Source: Aporrectodea caliginosa (lineage: Eukaryota; Annelida; Clitellata; Crassiclitellata; Lumbricidae). Taken from it: a stretch of DNA of 64,000 nucleotides. Each line of letters starts with the position of its first letter. Within the stretch, counting starts at the first letter, position 1. The notes below the pieces were generated by a model that did not search any database, was not told where the DNA came from, and worked only from the letters and a program-made list of their open reading frames with translations. The stretch is from positions 3,625,954 through 3,689,953 of the forward strand of contig JACEVL010000415.1 in NCBI GenBank assembly GCA_020284085.1, written 5' to 3'. Positions 34,131 to 43,794 of this stretch are shown here, piece after piece. A program made the position numbers and the translations under genes.

Positions 34131-35004
34131 CAGTAGCGTAACTATGGGCCCGCAGGGCCCGCAACTGCGGGGGGGCCCAGGTAAAAGGGGGCCCATTTTC
34201 AAACCTGAAAAAATGAACTATTTTAATTAATAAATGCACAGCAGAAAGCCGGAAACCGAAACTCCTTGTAAACTCCTTAGCCTTGTAAAATCAATAAATC
34301 ATGCAGGCAGGCAGATGATGTGGAATATTACTATTGATGCGCGGTCGGCGCATATTTTTCTAGGCTTTGATTTAAGCTAGTGAGCAGTGACTCGAAGGCA
34401 AACTATAATCGCCAGATGACGTTGAAATTTGCAGTTAATTCACTCAATTAGTTTCACTTTTCGTCTTTGATTTATGCTGACGTCATTAGTCTCATTGCCA
34501 AGTTTCCGTCGGCCATCGTTGTTGATATTTATTTAAAAAGTTTGTTTAAATAGATTAATAAAATAGTTTTTAATAATATAAAAATGTAAAATTATTATTA
34601 CTATTTTTTTAAATTATATAACAACAAAACATTAGATCGGATTACAATACAAAATTTAAGATTTAAAAATAAAAAATTGTACTAATGATGGCTAGCAAGC
34701 CTCTAAGTGGAGCAGCTAAACGACGGAAAAAGAAGGATTTACAAAACGAACTTAAAAAACGATGTAAAATTGACTCATTTTAATCAATTTTAATGCAAAT
34801 CGAAAACAATTTTTAGTTGTGGCATAAGATTACAAATTAATAATAAAATAAAATATCATAAATTAAAATCATTAAAATGTATGCCTCAAAAGTGAGTCGA
34901 TAATTTGAAACATAAAATTGTCTATCAGATTGTCATCGGCTGTATGGAGGGGGGCCCATTTTGAAAATCTTGCAGGGGGCCCAGAATATGAAGTTACGCC
35001 ATTG
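34131..35004. mobile_element. hAT-5, non-autonomous
   Basis: Ends CAGTAGCGTAACT and, inverted, CAATGGCGTAACT. Perfect 8-bp duplication GAGGAGAT at 34123-34130 and 35005-35012. A transposase N-terminal remnant is inside. Confidence 0.92.
34685..34783 (+). pseudogene. hAT transposase N-terminal remnant
   Basis: A 32-codon frame, MMASKPLSGAAKRRKKK onward. This basic KPLSGAAKRRKK start is usual in ZMYM1-like hAT transposases. The rest of the gene is deleted. Confidence 0.6.
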
Positions 35005-35032
35005 GAGGAGATGAGTGAGGTTGCCTTCCTCA

Positions 35033-35205
35033 TGCACAGACAATTGCCGGTGAGCAACTTGTCCAAGGTCGCTACGCAGTGGCTTGAGGTAGATTTGAAC
35101 TTGCGACCCGTCGGTTACAAGGCACAGAACATACCGCTACGGCTACACCACCGCGTCCCTTTACACCACTGCGTCCCTTTACACCACTGCGTCCCTTATC
35201 CCTTA
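35033..35205 (-). mobile_element. SINE family A, tail-less, with triplicated head end
   Basis: Contains the family A body (read on plus as cttgaggtagatttgaactt) and head. The terminal block tacaccactgcgtcccttt is repeated in tandem at 35148-35198. The 3' tail is missing. Confidence 0.75.
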
Positions 35206-35229
35206 AGCTCGGTCTGAACAGCATACACA

Positions 35230-35522
35230 CTAGGATAATTGGCATGGCATGAAACCCAGTAAGAGATGTACTAGTAAAAGTAATATAGGAAATTCATTGA
35301 CATGGAGTTAACTTAACCCCAGTAAAACCAGGGTATACAATACAATACAACTGATCTTTGATATCGCCCTTCTTCCTAAGGTTGCCCCAAGCTCAGAAGT
35401 GCCACATATACGAGGGTATACGAGGGCCATTCTCATTGAAAACCCAATAAGACAAAATAAAAAAGAACTGTTAGCATGGAGTTCACCCCAGTAAGAACAG
35501 CATATTAAAATACAAGTAGGCC
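35230..35522. repeat. Minisatellite (ggcatgg...cccagtaagacc), left part
   Basis: Diverged units of ggcatggagttaaacccag and taagaccagtataaa, interrupted by a CAATA-rich remnant near 35335-35350. The array resumes at 40975. Confidence 0.75.
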
Positions 35523-36564
35523 CAGAGGCGCGTTTACCAGTAGGCGAATTAGGCGCGCGCCTAGGGCCCCCAAATCTTGAAGGGGCCCCCAAACGAATGA
35601 AAATATTTTTTTCAATACTAAAAAAAATAACATTTTAAAATTTAAATTATTTTAAATATATTTGTTTATATTTTATACAGATTGGCATTCAGATAATTTC
35701 ATAAAAGTAATTATTATTGTAATTGCAAAAGTATATTTTGTCTAATTTAGTAATTTATAATTGCTTTGTTCATATGGACAGCAATTGGGCTAATAGTTCA
35801 TTTTTGTATAAAATGACATCAAACTTATTAGGCCTACCAACAAGCAGAAACCAGCGTTTGCTGCAGTTTAGGCCGATGTTTGGAAACCTTTAGTCTGATA
35901 ATTCCGTCATTTTATGGTGTTTAAAACTTTTATTAGTTTTGATAACCAGTAAGTAATAGTAACTGAAATTTTATTAATATCAAATATTTATTAAAATCTG
36001 ACGCAATGAAACGTTGCTAATTTTCTGGAGCTGCAAAACGAAATAAGATAGCTCAAATGACAATATCTTGGAATTAGTTGCAATCAATCAATCAATTTTT
36101 GTTTTTCAAAATAAGTTGACAACAACGCAACTTATACAAATAATAAATGCTGCGAAGAATAAATGCCACCCGCAAATTTCTGCACGATCAAAGGCCATGT
36201 TTGTTTGTTGAATTTTGAATTATTTAATTATTTAACAATTTTGCTCAAAACGTCAGAGAAAATTTCCCCAAAATAGAGACGCAGGCAAAACTCAAACATG
36301 GTATTGAAAGCGATTGTGACATTGCAAAAGAAAACGTACTTTGGTTTTTGACAAAACTGCCTAGAATGACTTCATAATGAGAGGCCGAGAAAAATTCATT
36401 GTTGGCACCTTAAAAGGCGTGTGTGACAAAAACGGCTTCAAGTTCAACTTAGTAGGTTTTTGCACATGATAGGCTAAACACCACCAGAGTTTCAGACTTC
36501 GAAGTTCAGAAGGGCCCCAAAAATGTTTGCGCTTAGGGCCCCGTTTTCTGTAAACGCGCCTCTG
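35523..36564. mobile_element. hAT-6 in the minisatellite
   Basis: Both ends start CAGAGGCGCGTTTAC (inverted). Perfect 8-bp duplication AGTAGGCC at 35515-35522 and 36565-36572. Subterminal gggcccc blocks on both sides. No transposase recognised. Confidence 0.93.
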
Positions 36565-36742
36565 AGTAGGCCTATGTTGGAATGGACCTAGGTAAACACA
36601 GCGACACGAAAATGTTTCCACTGCCGTAAACATTTGCCGTTTGGGTATTTTATTTTCGATCTGTTCAAGCGAAACGTAGGCTATTCAACTACATGTAAGC
36701 ACCATCATTAAATCAACTTAATTCTGCTTTGTCCCGGCATAT

Positions 36743-37500
36743 TGTGGCGATTTTTAAGGGTGCCTTCCCCTGGGCTTGCCCGTGTTCTTGGAACTCTGTG
36801 GTGTTTTGGTCCTCCCTGCCTCTTGCGGTCGCTTGCCGCCTGTCGGCCGGGTATCTTTGCCCGTGTTCTGCCGTACCGTTCCCCGTAGGCCATGTTCTGT
36901 TGATCCAGTCGCTGCTAGCCTTTGCTCCATAGCCCTTGCTCCATGCTAGGCCTTGCTCCATAGCCCTTGATCCACTGCCCTTTCTCCTAACCTATGACCT
37001 AGTTTAGCCCTTGCTCCATTGCCCTTGCTCCATTGCCCTTGCTCCGTGCTAGGCCTTGCTCCTCTTGGCTTTGCTCCGCTAGCCCTTGCACCCTGGGCCT
37101 TGCACCTTCGGCTCTTGCTCCGTGCTGGGCCTTGCTCCCTGAGCCTTGCTCCGCGCTGAGCCTTGCTCCTTGGGCCTTGCTGTGTGTCTGGCCTGGCTTG
37201 CCTGCTTGGATGGGTATAAATAGAGGGGAGCTGTAGTGTGCATATTAGGTTGGTCTTGACTGTTGTGATGGTGTGTCGCTTACGTTGCTGTGGACGTCTT
37301 TGAAGAATGCATCGTGTCGAAAACCTGGTCACTTGTTGGTTGATTGACTTGGGCGGCCGACGGTGAAGAACGTCTAAGTCCTTCGCTATAATCCGGAGGC
37401 CGAGCTTGCGCTCTTTCGGGCGACACGCGGGACTGCTGCCCCGTACTCGCCTTGACTCTGCCCCTGCAACCCGGAGAGTTCGGGGCGGGTTTCCGCGACA
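36743..37500 (+). repeat. 5' LTR of the Gypsy element
   Basis: Starts TGTGGCG and ends CGCGACA, imperfect inverted ends. The U3 part holds a tandem array of ccttgctcc-like units (36920-37190) upstream of a TATA box. The final 55 bp reappear at 40638-40692 with two differences. Confidence 0.82.
37213..37220 (+). promoter_or_regulatory. TATA box of the LTR promoter
   Basis: TATAAATA within ggtataaatagagggg, placed after the U3 tandem repeats as expected for a retrotransposon promoter. Confidence 0.65.
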
Positions 37501-37512
37501 CCGGTACCAGAA

Positions 37513-38075
37513 GTGGGGTACGCAGTTTCTTCTTCGCAGCCGACGACGTTAGAACCAAACGATGATGTTCCTGGGAGACGACGAGGACACGATCGAGTAC
37601 CTTACCCGGTGCCCTCCAACGAGACCACGCAGATCATCGCGATGGACTCCTTCTTGGAAGCGATGAGAGACCGAGAACTTTCGCTCATGGTACGCAAGCG
37701 AGAGCCGAAGACTCTTGATGAAGCTTACAGGACGGCGCTGCGTGTGGAAGCCTACCAGCGAGCGAACGACCCCGATGGCCGGAGAAGTCCGCCGAACAGA
37801 GTGCGTGCAGCCCAGGAAACCGACGTGAACACCCAGTTGCAAACACAGCTGGACCGGTTTCTGGCGACGCAGAAGGACGAACAGTGGAGATTCCAGCGAG
37901 AGATGGAGCAGCGAATCGACCGTCAATTCCGAGAGCTCCGCCAGGGAACTAAGACGCACAACGGACCGTGTCGACACGCTCGCCCCGAACAAGAACGCCA
38001 GTCGGAGAAATTCGCGAAGAACGGTGACCTGCTACAACTGTGGCCAAGCCGGTCACATCTCGCGCAACTGCCGAC
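37513..38075 (+). pseudogene. Gypsy gag remnant
   Basis: C-terminal half of a Gag protein (MVRKREPKTLDEAYRTALRV is the recognisable block), followed in another frame by a CCHC zinc knuckle (38030-38071; CYNCGQAGHISRNC). A frameshift separates them, and the N-terminal half is missing. Confidence 0.8.
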
Positions 38076-38217
38076 GAGCTCCCCGCTTCTAGAACCGACC
38101 GAACAAGACCGCGCCGGCCGATTAACAAGCTACGACGCCACCGGACCCGGTGGCCAGAAACAATACGACACGCCTGAGTCTGCCGGACCGAGCCAGCAAG
38201 AACACCATTTACATTCG

Positions 38218-40630
38218 AGGGACGATCCACGGACGACCGCAGCTGAGCCTGATCGACACTGGATCGGAACTCAGCCTGGTGCCTGCATCTACTGCCGACG
38301 GGTTAGAACTTCGCTCTTGCGATCGCTTTTTGATGTCTGCTAATGGGACTGCTGTACGTGTCCTTGGGGAGATCCGGGTGCCCATTAAGGTATGGGGTGT
38401 TTTGAGATCCAAACCTCGTTCCTGGTGTCCGATCACATTGCTGAGCCCATGTTAGGCATGGATTGGTTAAGGGAGCATCGCTCCCGCTTAGGTTTTGCGA
38501 CGGAGGCCTTATTTGTTGGTCGTAGGCGTATCTCCCTGGTGAGAGGTAATTGGTCTACGTGGTGCCGGTGCGTGAACGTCGCCGAGGAGGTAATAGTGTC
38601 CCCTAAGTGTCAGAGCGATATCCCGGTGAGAACTTTGTACGGGGATCTGACTACGGTAGCTCCCGCCTGGATGACGGAGGCTAAGGAGATCCAACCCGGG
38701 GTCCATCTTGCCCGTGTAATGATCGGTGGTCACGTGGACACTCGCGTGTGGGTGGTAAATTTAAGTGAGAACCCGGTTCGGTTGCCCAAGGATAAGCTCC
38801 TAGGAGGTTTACACCCGGTGGAGGTCAAGTCTAGTCAGGAGAATGATGGGAATGTAGAGTCAGTTGATGCGGTAACGCCCAGTGAGATACTGCTAGCAGA
38901 TTTGCCCGATGATGTGTCTCCGGAGATCGGAGAAAGATTGAGTAAGTTGCCGGTAGAGTACGGGGATGTTTTCTCTGTCACCGAGCGGGACCTGGGAAGA
39001 ACATCGATATGTACGCATAAGATTGAGACGGGGGATACGCGTCCTGTACGACAGCCTTTGAGACGCCACACGCTTCCGCATAGGGCCGCCTTTGATAGCC
39101 AGTTGGACTGCATGTTGGCCGATGGAATTATAGAACTAGCCGTGAGTGAATGGGCTGCCAATGTGGTATTGGCCCCGCAAGAAGGACGGCGCCTTAAGGT
39201 TCTGTATCGACTACAGACAGTTGAATGATAGGACGAGGAAGGATTCGTACCCGCTTTCGAGGATAGACGAATGTCTGGACGCTCTCTCGGGCGGTGGATG
39301 GTTCAGTACGCTAGATTTGAGAAGAGCATATCATCAGATAGCGATGGATCCGAAGGCCGCAGATACATGTAAGACCGCGTTTGTTATGCGAAGGGGCATC
39401 TTCAGATGTTAAGTGATGCCGTTCGGGTTTTGTAACGCACCCGCCACTTTCCAGCGGCTTATGGATATCGTCCTGTCAGGGTTGAACATCGAGGTTTGTC
39501 TAATCTATCTATACGATGTGATTATATTCGGGAGTACGCCTGAGCAGCACCTGCATAGATTAGAGCAAGTATTCCTGTGGCTAAGGACCGCGCTTACCTT
39601 AAGCTGAGGCCGAGTAAGTGCCAGTTGCTGAGACGGACCGTTTGCTTCTTAGGCCATGTGCTGACGCCACACGGAGTGGCTATGGACCCTTCTAAGGTGC
39701 ATGATGTTGTGGGCTGGGTGTGCCGCAACGGTTGCGGGATGTGCGAGCGTTTTTAGGGTTGTGCTCGTACTACCGGCGATTTATACGAGACTTTTTCACG
39801 CTAGCCGCCCCGTTGTTTGCCCTGACCAAGAACGGTAGAATGTTTGCATGGGACGAGGTTTGCCAGGAGACGCTTGAGCTCTTGAAGGGTGCTTTGACGA
39901 GCGCACCGATCCTAGCGCTGCCTAGAGATGAGGGGACGTGCGTGCTGGACTGCGACGCATGTGATCTGGGAGTTGGAGCTGTGCTGTCCCAGCGCAAGAG
40001 GGCGAGGAGCGGGTGATAGCATACGGGAGTAGTTTCTTGTCTACTGCCGAGCGAAACTATTGTATCACCAGGAAAGAGCTGCCGGCAATAGTTTATCTTA
40101 CTAAGACTTATCGACAGTACCTGCTGGGGCGCCCTTTTGTTTTGAGAACCGACCACGCCGCCTTGCATTGGTTGCAACGTACTCCGGAGCCGATTGGCCA
40201 GCAAGGGCGATGGCTGGAACGCCTCGCGGAGTTTGAATTTCAGATAGTCCACCGGCCCGGTCGGTAGCACGGAAATGCCGACGCCTTGTCGCGTCTGCCA
40301 TGTCGACAATGTGGCTGGCTGGATTCGGTCACGGTGACCGCAGTGACTGAGGCGCGCGATCTGCCCCCGCCGAGTCCAGATGACGGTCCGCCGGACTCTA
40401 TGGAGAGAGCCAAGGGGAGGACCTAGACCTCAGGGTAGTGCGAGGTTGGTTGGAAGACTGCGCAGAGGCGCCCGATCTTGTAAAGATCCTCCAGGAGTGT
40501 GAGGCCATTAAGATTTATTGGCTGTGCCTCCGAGACGGAGTGATTTATCGCCGAACGCCGGACGGTATGGACCAGGTACTGATGCCCAAGACGGAGTGTA
40601 AGGGAATGTTTTCTTTGTCACCGATCGGGA
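38218..40630 (+). pseudogene. Gypsy pol remnant (protease, RT, RNase H, start of integrase)
   Basis: The protease active-site triad DTGS is at 38255-38266. The RT has FCIDYRQLN and FSTLDLRRAYHQI, a stop at 39410-39412, MPFGFCNAPATFQRLMD, and YLYDV at 39506 where active enzymes have YLDDV. RNase H runs about 39886-40290 (VLDCDACDLGVGAVLSQ, HRPGR, NADALSR). Only a short pre-integrase piece remains at 40438-40600. Confidence 0.9.
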
Positions 40631-40637
40631 CCTGGTC

Positions 40638-40692
40638 CTCGCCTTGACTCTGCCCCTGCAACCCGGAGAGTTTGGGGCGGGTTTCCGCTACA
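40638..40692 (+). repeat. Residual 3' LTR end of the Gypsy element
   Basis: 55 bp matching 37446-37500 with two substitutions, joined directly to internal sequence. Confidence 0.88.
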
Positions 40693-40974
40693 ATATGAGC
40701 GAGAGAAGGACCTGGTGTCCAGTTCTCTATGTTTTTATGTGTGTCTTTCTTTCAGTCTGTCTGTCTGTCTTGCCGCCACACATGTTCCCATGTTACCAAT
40801 TAACATGACATAACATAGCATAACATAACATCACATAATAGCAAGGGTTTTATGTGGTTCAGAAAACGTGTAGTCTGTGTTAGAACCACTGAACCATTAC
40901 AATGCAATGTCAATTTATTCATCACATCTCACTCACCTAGAGTCTTAGGGCAGTGTAAGGCCACAATAAAGGTT

Positions 40975-42115
40975 TTTTTGGCATGGCGTTAAATCCAGTA
41001 AGACCAATCGACATACCGGTATGAGAGACACTGGCGTGATGTAAGTCAGTAAGACCAGTATTTATAGTAAGATTATTGGCATGGTGTAAAACACAGTAAG
41101 ACCACTATAAAAATAGAATTGGCATGGAGTCAAACCCAGTAAGACCAGTATACATATACCAGAATATTGTATTGTATTGTATTTGAACACTTGTTATAGC
41201 GCCCCAACCAGATTTCCCATTCAGAGGCGCTCCCGACTACTGCGCGAACGCTGAATCGGAGTTTCACGCCGAAGCGCATGAGCAATTGCGAGTGAAGGAC
41301 TTGCCCAGGGTCCCTACGCGGCGACTTTGAGGTGGATCCGAACCCGCAACCCTCCAGCTGCAAGGCACCGAACATACCCCTACACAACCGCGCCCCAGTT
41401 GTATTGTGATGTGTTGTATTGTGTGTTGTATTGTACTCCACGTTTATAATGCGACCGAGCCACCCGCAGTAAAGATCCGAGAAATTAATCTCTGATAATC
41501 CGACCCGACCGGGAAGCGAATAATTGGCATGATGTAAAATCCCGTAAGGCCAATTCATTTATAGCAATATAAGAGACACTGGCATGACGTAAACCAGTAA
41601 GACCAGTGTTTATACCAGTATTAATGGCATGGTGTAAAACACAGTAAGGACCAGAATAAAAGTATCTTTGGCATGGAGTCAATCTCGATAAGACCAGAAT
41701 AAAAAATCATTGGCATGGAGTTAGACTCAGATAGGCCACTTTATATAGCAGGATCATTGGCATGATGCAAAACTCTGTAAGACCAGTTTTTGTACTAGGA
41801 CTAATGGCATGGTGTGAAACACAGTAAGACCAGAATAAAAAAGATCATTGGCATGGAGTTAAACTCGGTAGGACCAGTGTATATACCATTACAATTATTA
41901 TTGGCATGGTGTAAAACCCAGTAAGGCCATAATTCAGTAAGACCATTCTCAATCTATATATGAGGCACACTGGCATGGTGTAAAACCAGTTAGACCAGAA
42001 TAAAATATCATTGGCATGATGAATACCCAGTAAAGTCGGTTTTTATTCTTTCGATTAATAACATGGTGTAAAACACTAAGACCCGAAAAAATTCATTGAC
42101 CTAAGAATTCTTTTG
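40975..42115. repeat. Minisatellite (ggcatggtgtaaaacccag...), main part
   Basis: More than fifteen diverged units of about 45-60 bp, each holding ggcatggtgtaaaac and cagtaagaccag. Interrupted by a dimeric SINE at 41158-41512. Same repeat as 35230-35522. Confidence 0.9.
41158..41512 (-). mobile_element. Composite dimeric SINE (family A), copy 2
   Basis: Inverse copy of the arrangement at 6909-7277: on minus, a body ending gcattataaacgtggagt, a CAATACAA linker, then a second head (tgtaggggtatgttcggt), GGGAGCGCCTCTGA, ggggcgctataac and a CAATA tail. The first head is truncated. Confidence 0.88.
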
Positions 42116-42184
42116 TGTGGAACGTGCTTATTTCAGGTGAGTGAGGAGTTTTAGCATCCGGCCTGCTATCTGAGTCGCTAACTT

Positions 42185-42868
42185 CAAGTGGACGAGATTC
42201 GCTGCTCCACAATTGAGAAGGACGCGTTGGCTTTGGAGGTTGCAGTTCGCGCGTTCAATGTCCACTTCGGGTCTGCGCCAGTGGTCGTGTTCACTGCAGT
42301 TCATCAACCAGATGGCCAATACGAATCAGAAGTTGTTGCGTTGGAGTCTGGTGCTGCAGCACTTCGACCTGGACGATTGAATCTGCTTCCTGACATTTTG
42401 AGTCGACCGTCAGAATACTTTTTACTGAACTTTATGTAGGCCTAATTGTACATTATGTAGTATACAGAACAGTATTTCGTCTTCGTCAACCTATGGGTTG
42501 CCTCGCATTCAGGTGGGGGGATATGTTACGTGTAGGCGTGAGGACATCAGAACTTACACTAGAATATGGCTGTTTAGCATGTAGAGTTCAGACTGGATTT
42601 GGGATCCTTTTGTTGCACTAGTCTGTCATATTTGCAGCTGCTTGTTTGGTCTTCCTCTGGGATGACACTTGTATATTTTGGAACCTGGCATTAGAGGTTT
42701 TCTTTAAGCCTGCTGGTTCATTTGGACTGACTTTTGTGCTTCGTGTTGACGTTCGTGGATGTTCAGACGTGCTGTTAAGTATAATTTTTATTGTAAATAG
42801 ATTTTAAAATCGTGTTTTATCGAGAACCTGGCCTCTTAAGCGGTTTCTATCTAGACCAACACGCCACA
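42185..42868 (+). mobile_element. Second Gypsy element, 3' remnant
   Basis: RNase H fragments (CSTIEKDALALEVAVRAFNV, then in a shifted frame NQKLLRWSLVLQHFDL and LLPDILSRP), a polypurine tract aggtgggggga (42511-42521), then a complete LTR. Integrase and everything upstream are missing. Confidence 0.82.
42524..42868 (+). repeat. 3' LTR of the second Gypsy remnant
   Basis: 345 bp from TGTTACGTG to CACGCCACA, right after the polypurine tract. The ends are short imperfect inverted repeats. Confidence 0.75.
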
Positions 42869-43329
42869 ATATATAAAATCATTTATTTAAAAAATGAAAT
42901 CGAAAGAGTAAACTATACATTTTCACTTATGTTTAATAGCATGTTTAGAAAATCGGCGTTAAGACGATCAATCAAACATAATTATCATACACTTGTGTTA
43001 TATATGAATGAACAAAACTGTCTGGTGTAGGCCCTATGTATGTTAAACAATTTCAACGCTTAGAACTACAGCATAACCTGGCAGCCGATTTAATGCAATA
43101 TGTTTCCGACATTTCAGGTCGTCTACTGTCTTGGAAAACTAAGGTCGCAGAATGACAACAACACGGCGACAAAGCATAAAGGCAGCGCATGCGCACTTGA
43201 ACTTAGACAATAATTATATTATAAAGAACAGAAGTCACGTGCATTTGTGTAGATGGATTTAGACATAAATGTGTCGGTGGTCCGTATGTGATACAGAGGC
43301 TGCAGACGCCTATATGTATTTCATGTTTG
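42869..43329. other. No gene recognised
   Basis: AT-rich spacer between the second Gypsy remnant and the microsatellite downstream of the L1-family gene. Confidence 0.45.
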
Positions 43330-43570
43330 TTTGGATGTATGTATGAGTGCATGTATATGGGCATGTATGTATGTATGTATGATTGTATGTATGTATTCAT
43401 GTATGCAGCATGTATGTGTGTATGCAGGTATGTATGTATGTATGTATGTATGTATGTATGTATGTATGATCGTTTGTATGTATGTATATGTGTATTGATT
43501 GTGTAATATGTAGGTAATATGTATGTATGTCAATGCATGTATGTATGTAAAATGTATGTATATCAATGAC
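43330..43570. repeat. (GTAT)n microsatellite beside the L1-family stop codon
   Basis: Imperfect GTAT array reaching within a few bases of the stop codon at 43572, so probably inside the 3' UTR of that gene. Confidence 0.85.
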
Positions 43571-43571
43571 G

Positions 43572-43794
43572 TCACATGAATGACGACAGAGGTGCATTGA
43601 CGACATCATCGGCGTCGTTCAGTCGATGTCTTTGTTTCTTTCGTCTGTTTCCGTAGAGTCCGATGAACGATCCGTCTTCGCTGAACTTGAACGGATACGG
43701 TTCTTCGTTGACCTCCAGACTGTCCGAGAACTCGCTCTGCCTCCCTTCGCTGACCACCGACAGGCGATTTCTCCGACGATCCCAGTCCACTCCG
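43572..43794 (-). CDS. L1CAM: L1-family exon: cytoplasmic tail 2 with ankyrin motif and stop
   Basis: GVDWDRRRNRLSVVSEG, then SEFSDSLEVNEEPYPFKFSE, DGSFIGLYG, a basic patch NRRKKQRHR, and C-terminal APLSSFM. The usual FIGQY reads FIGLY. The 5' limit is uncertain: an alternative acceptor (gtggtcag) at 43750 also keeps phase and would remove 15 residues. Confidence 0.88.

Larger units (their letters stand above)
36743..40692 (+). mobile_element. Decayed Gypsy (Ty3-type) LTR retrotransposon
   Basis: The 5' LTR is 36743-37500 (TGTGGCG to CGCGACA). A primer-binding-site-like stretch (ggtaccagaagtgggg) follows at 37503, then a gag remnant, protease, reverse transcriptase and RNase H in broken frames. 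Only the last 55 bp of the 3' LTR remain (40638-40692). ATAT flanks it on both sides (36739-36742, 40693-40696), a 4-bp target duplication. Most of gag and integrase are deleted. Frameshifts, an in-frame TAA at 39410-39412 and a changed catalytic codon make it inactive. Confidence 0.92.

Noticed and set aside
37549..37992. Minus-strand frames across the Gypsy gag region
   Set aside because: Antisense shadows of the GC-rich retrotransposon coding region.
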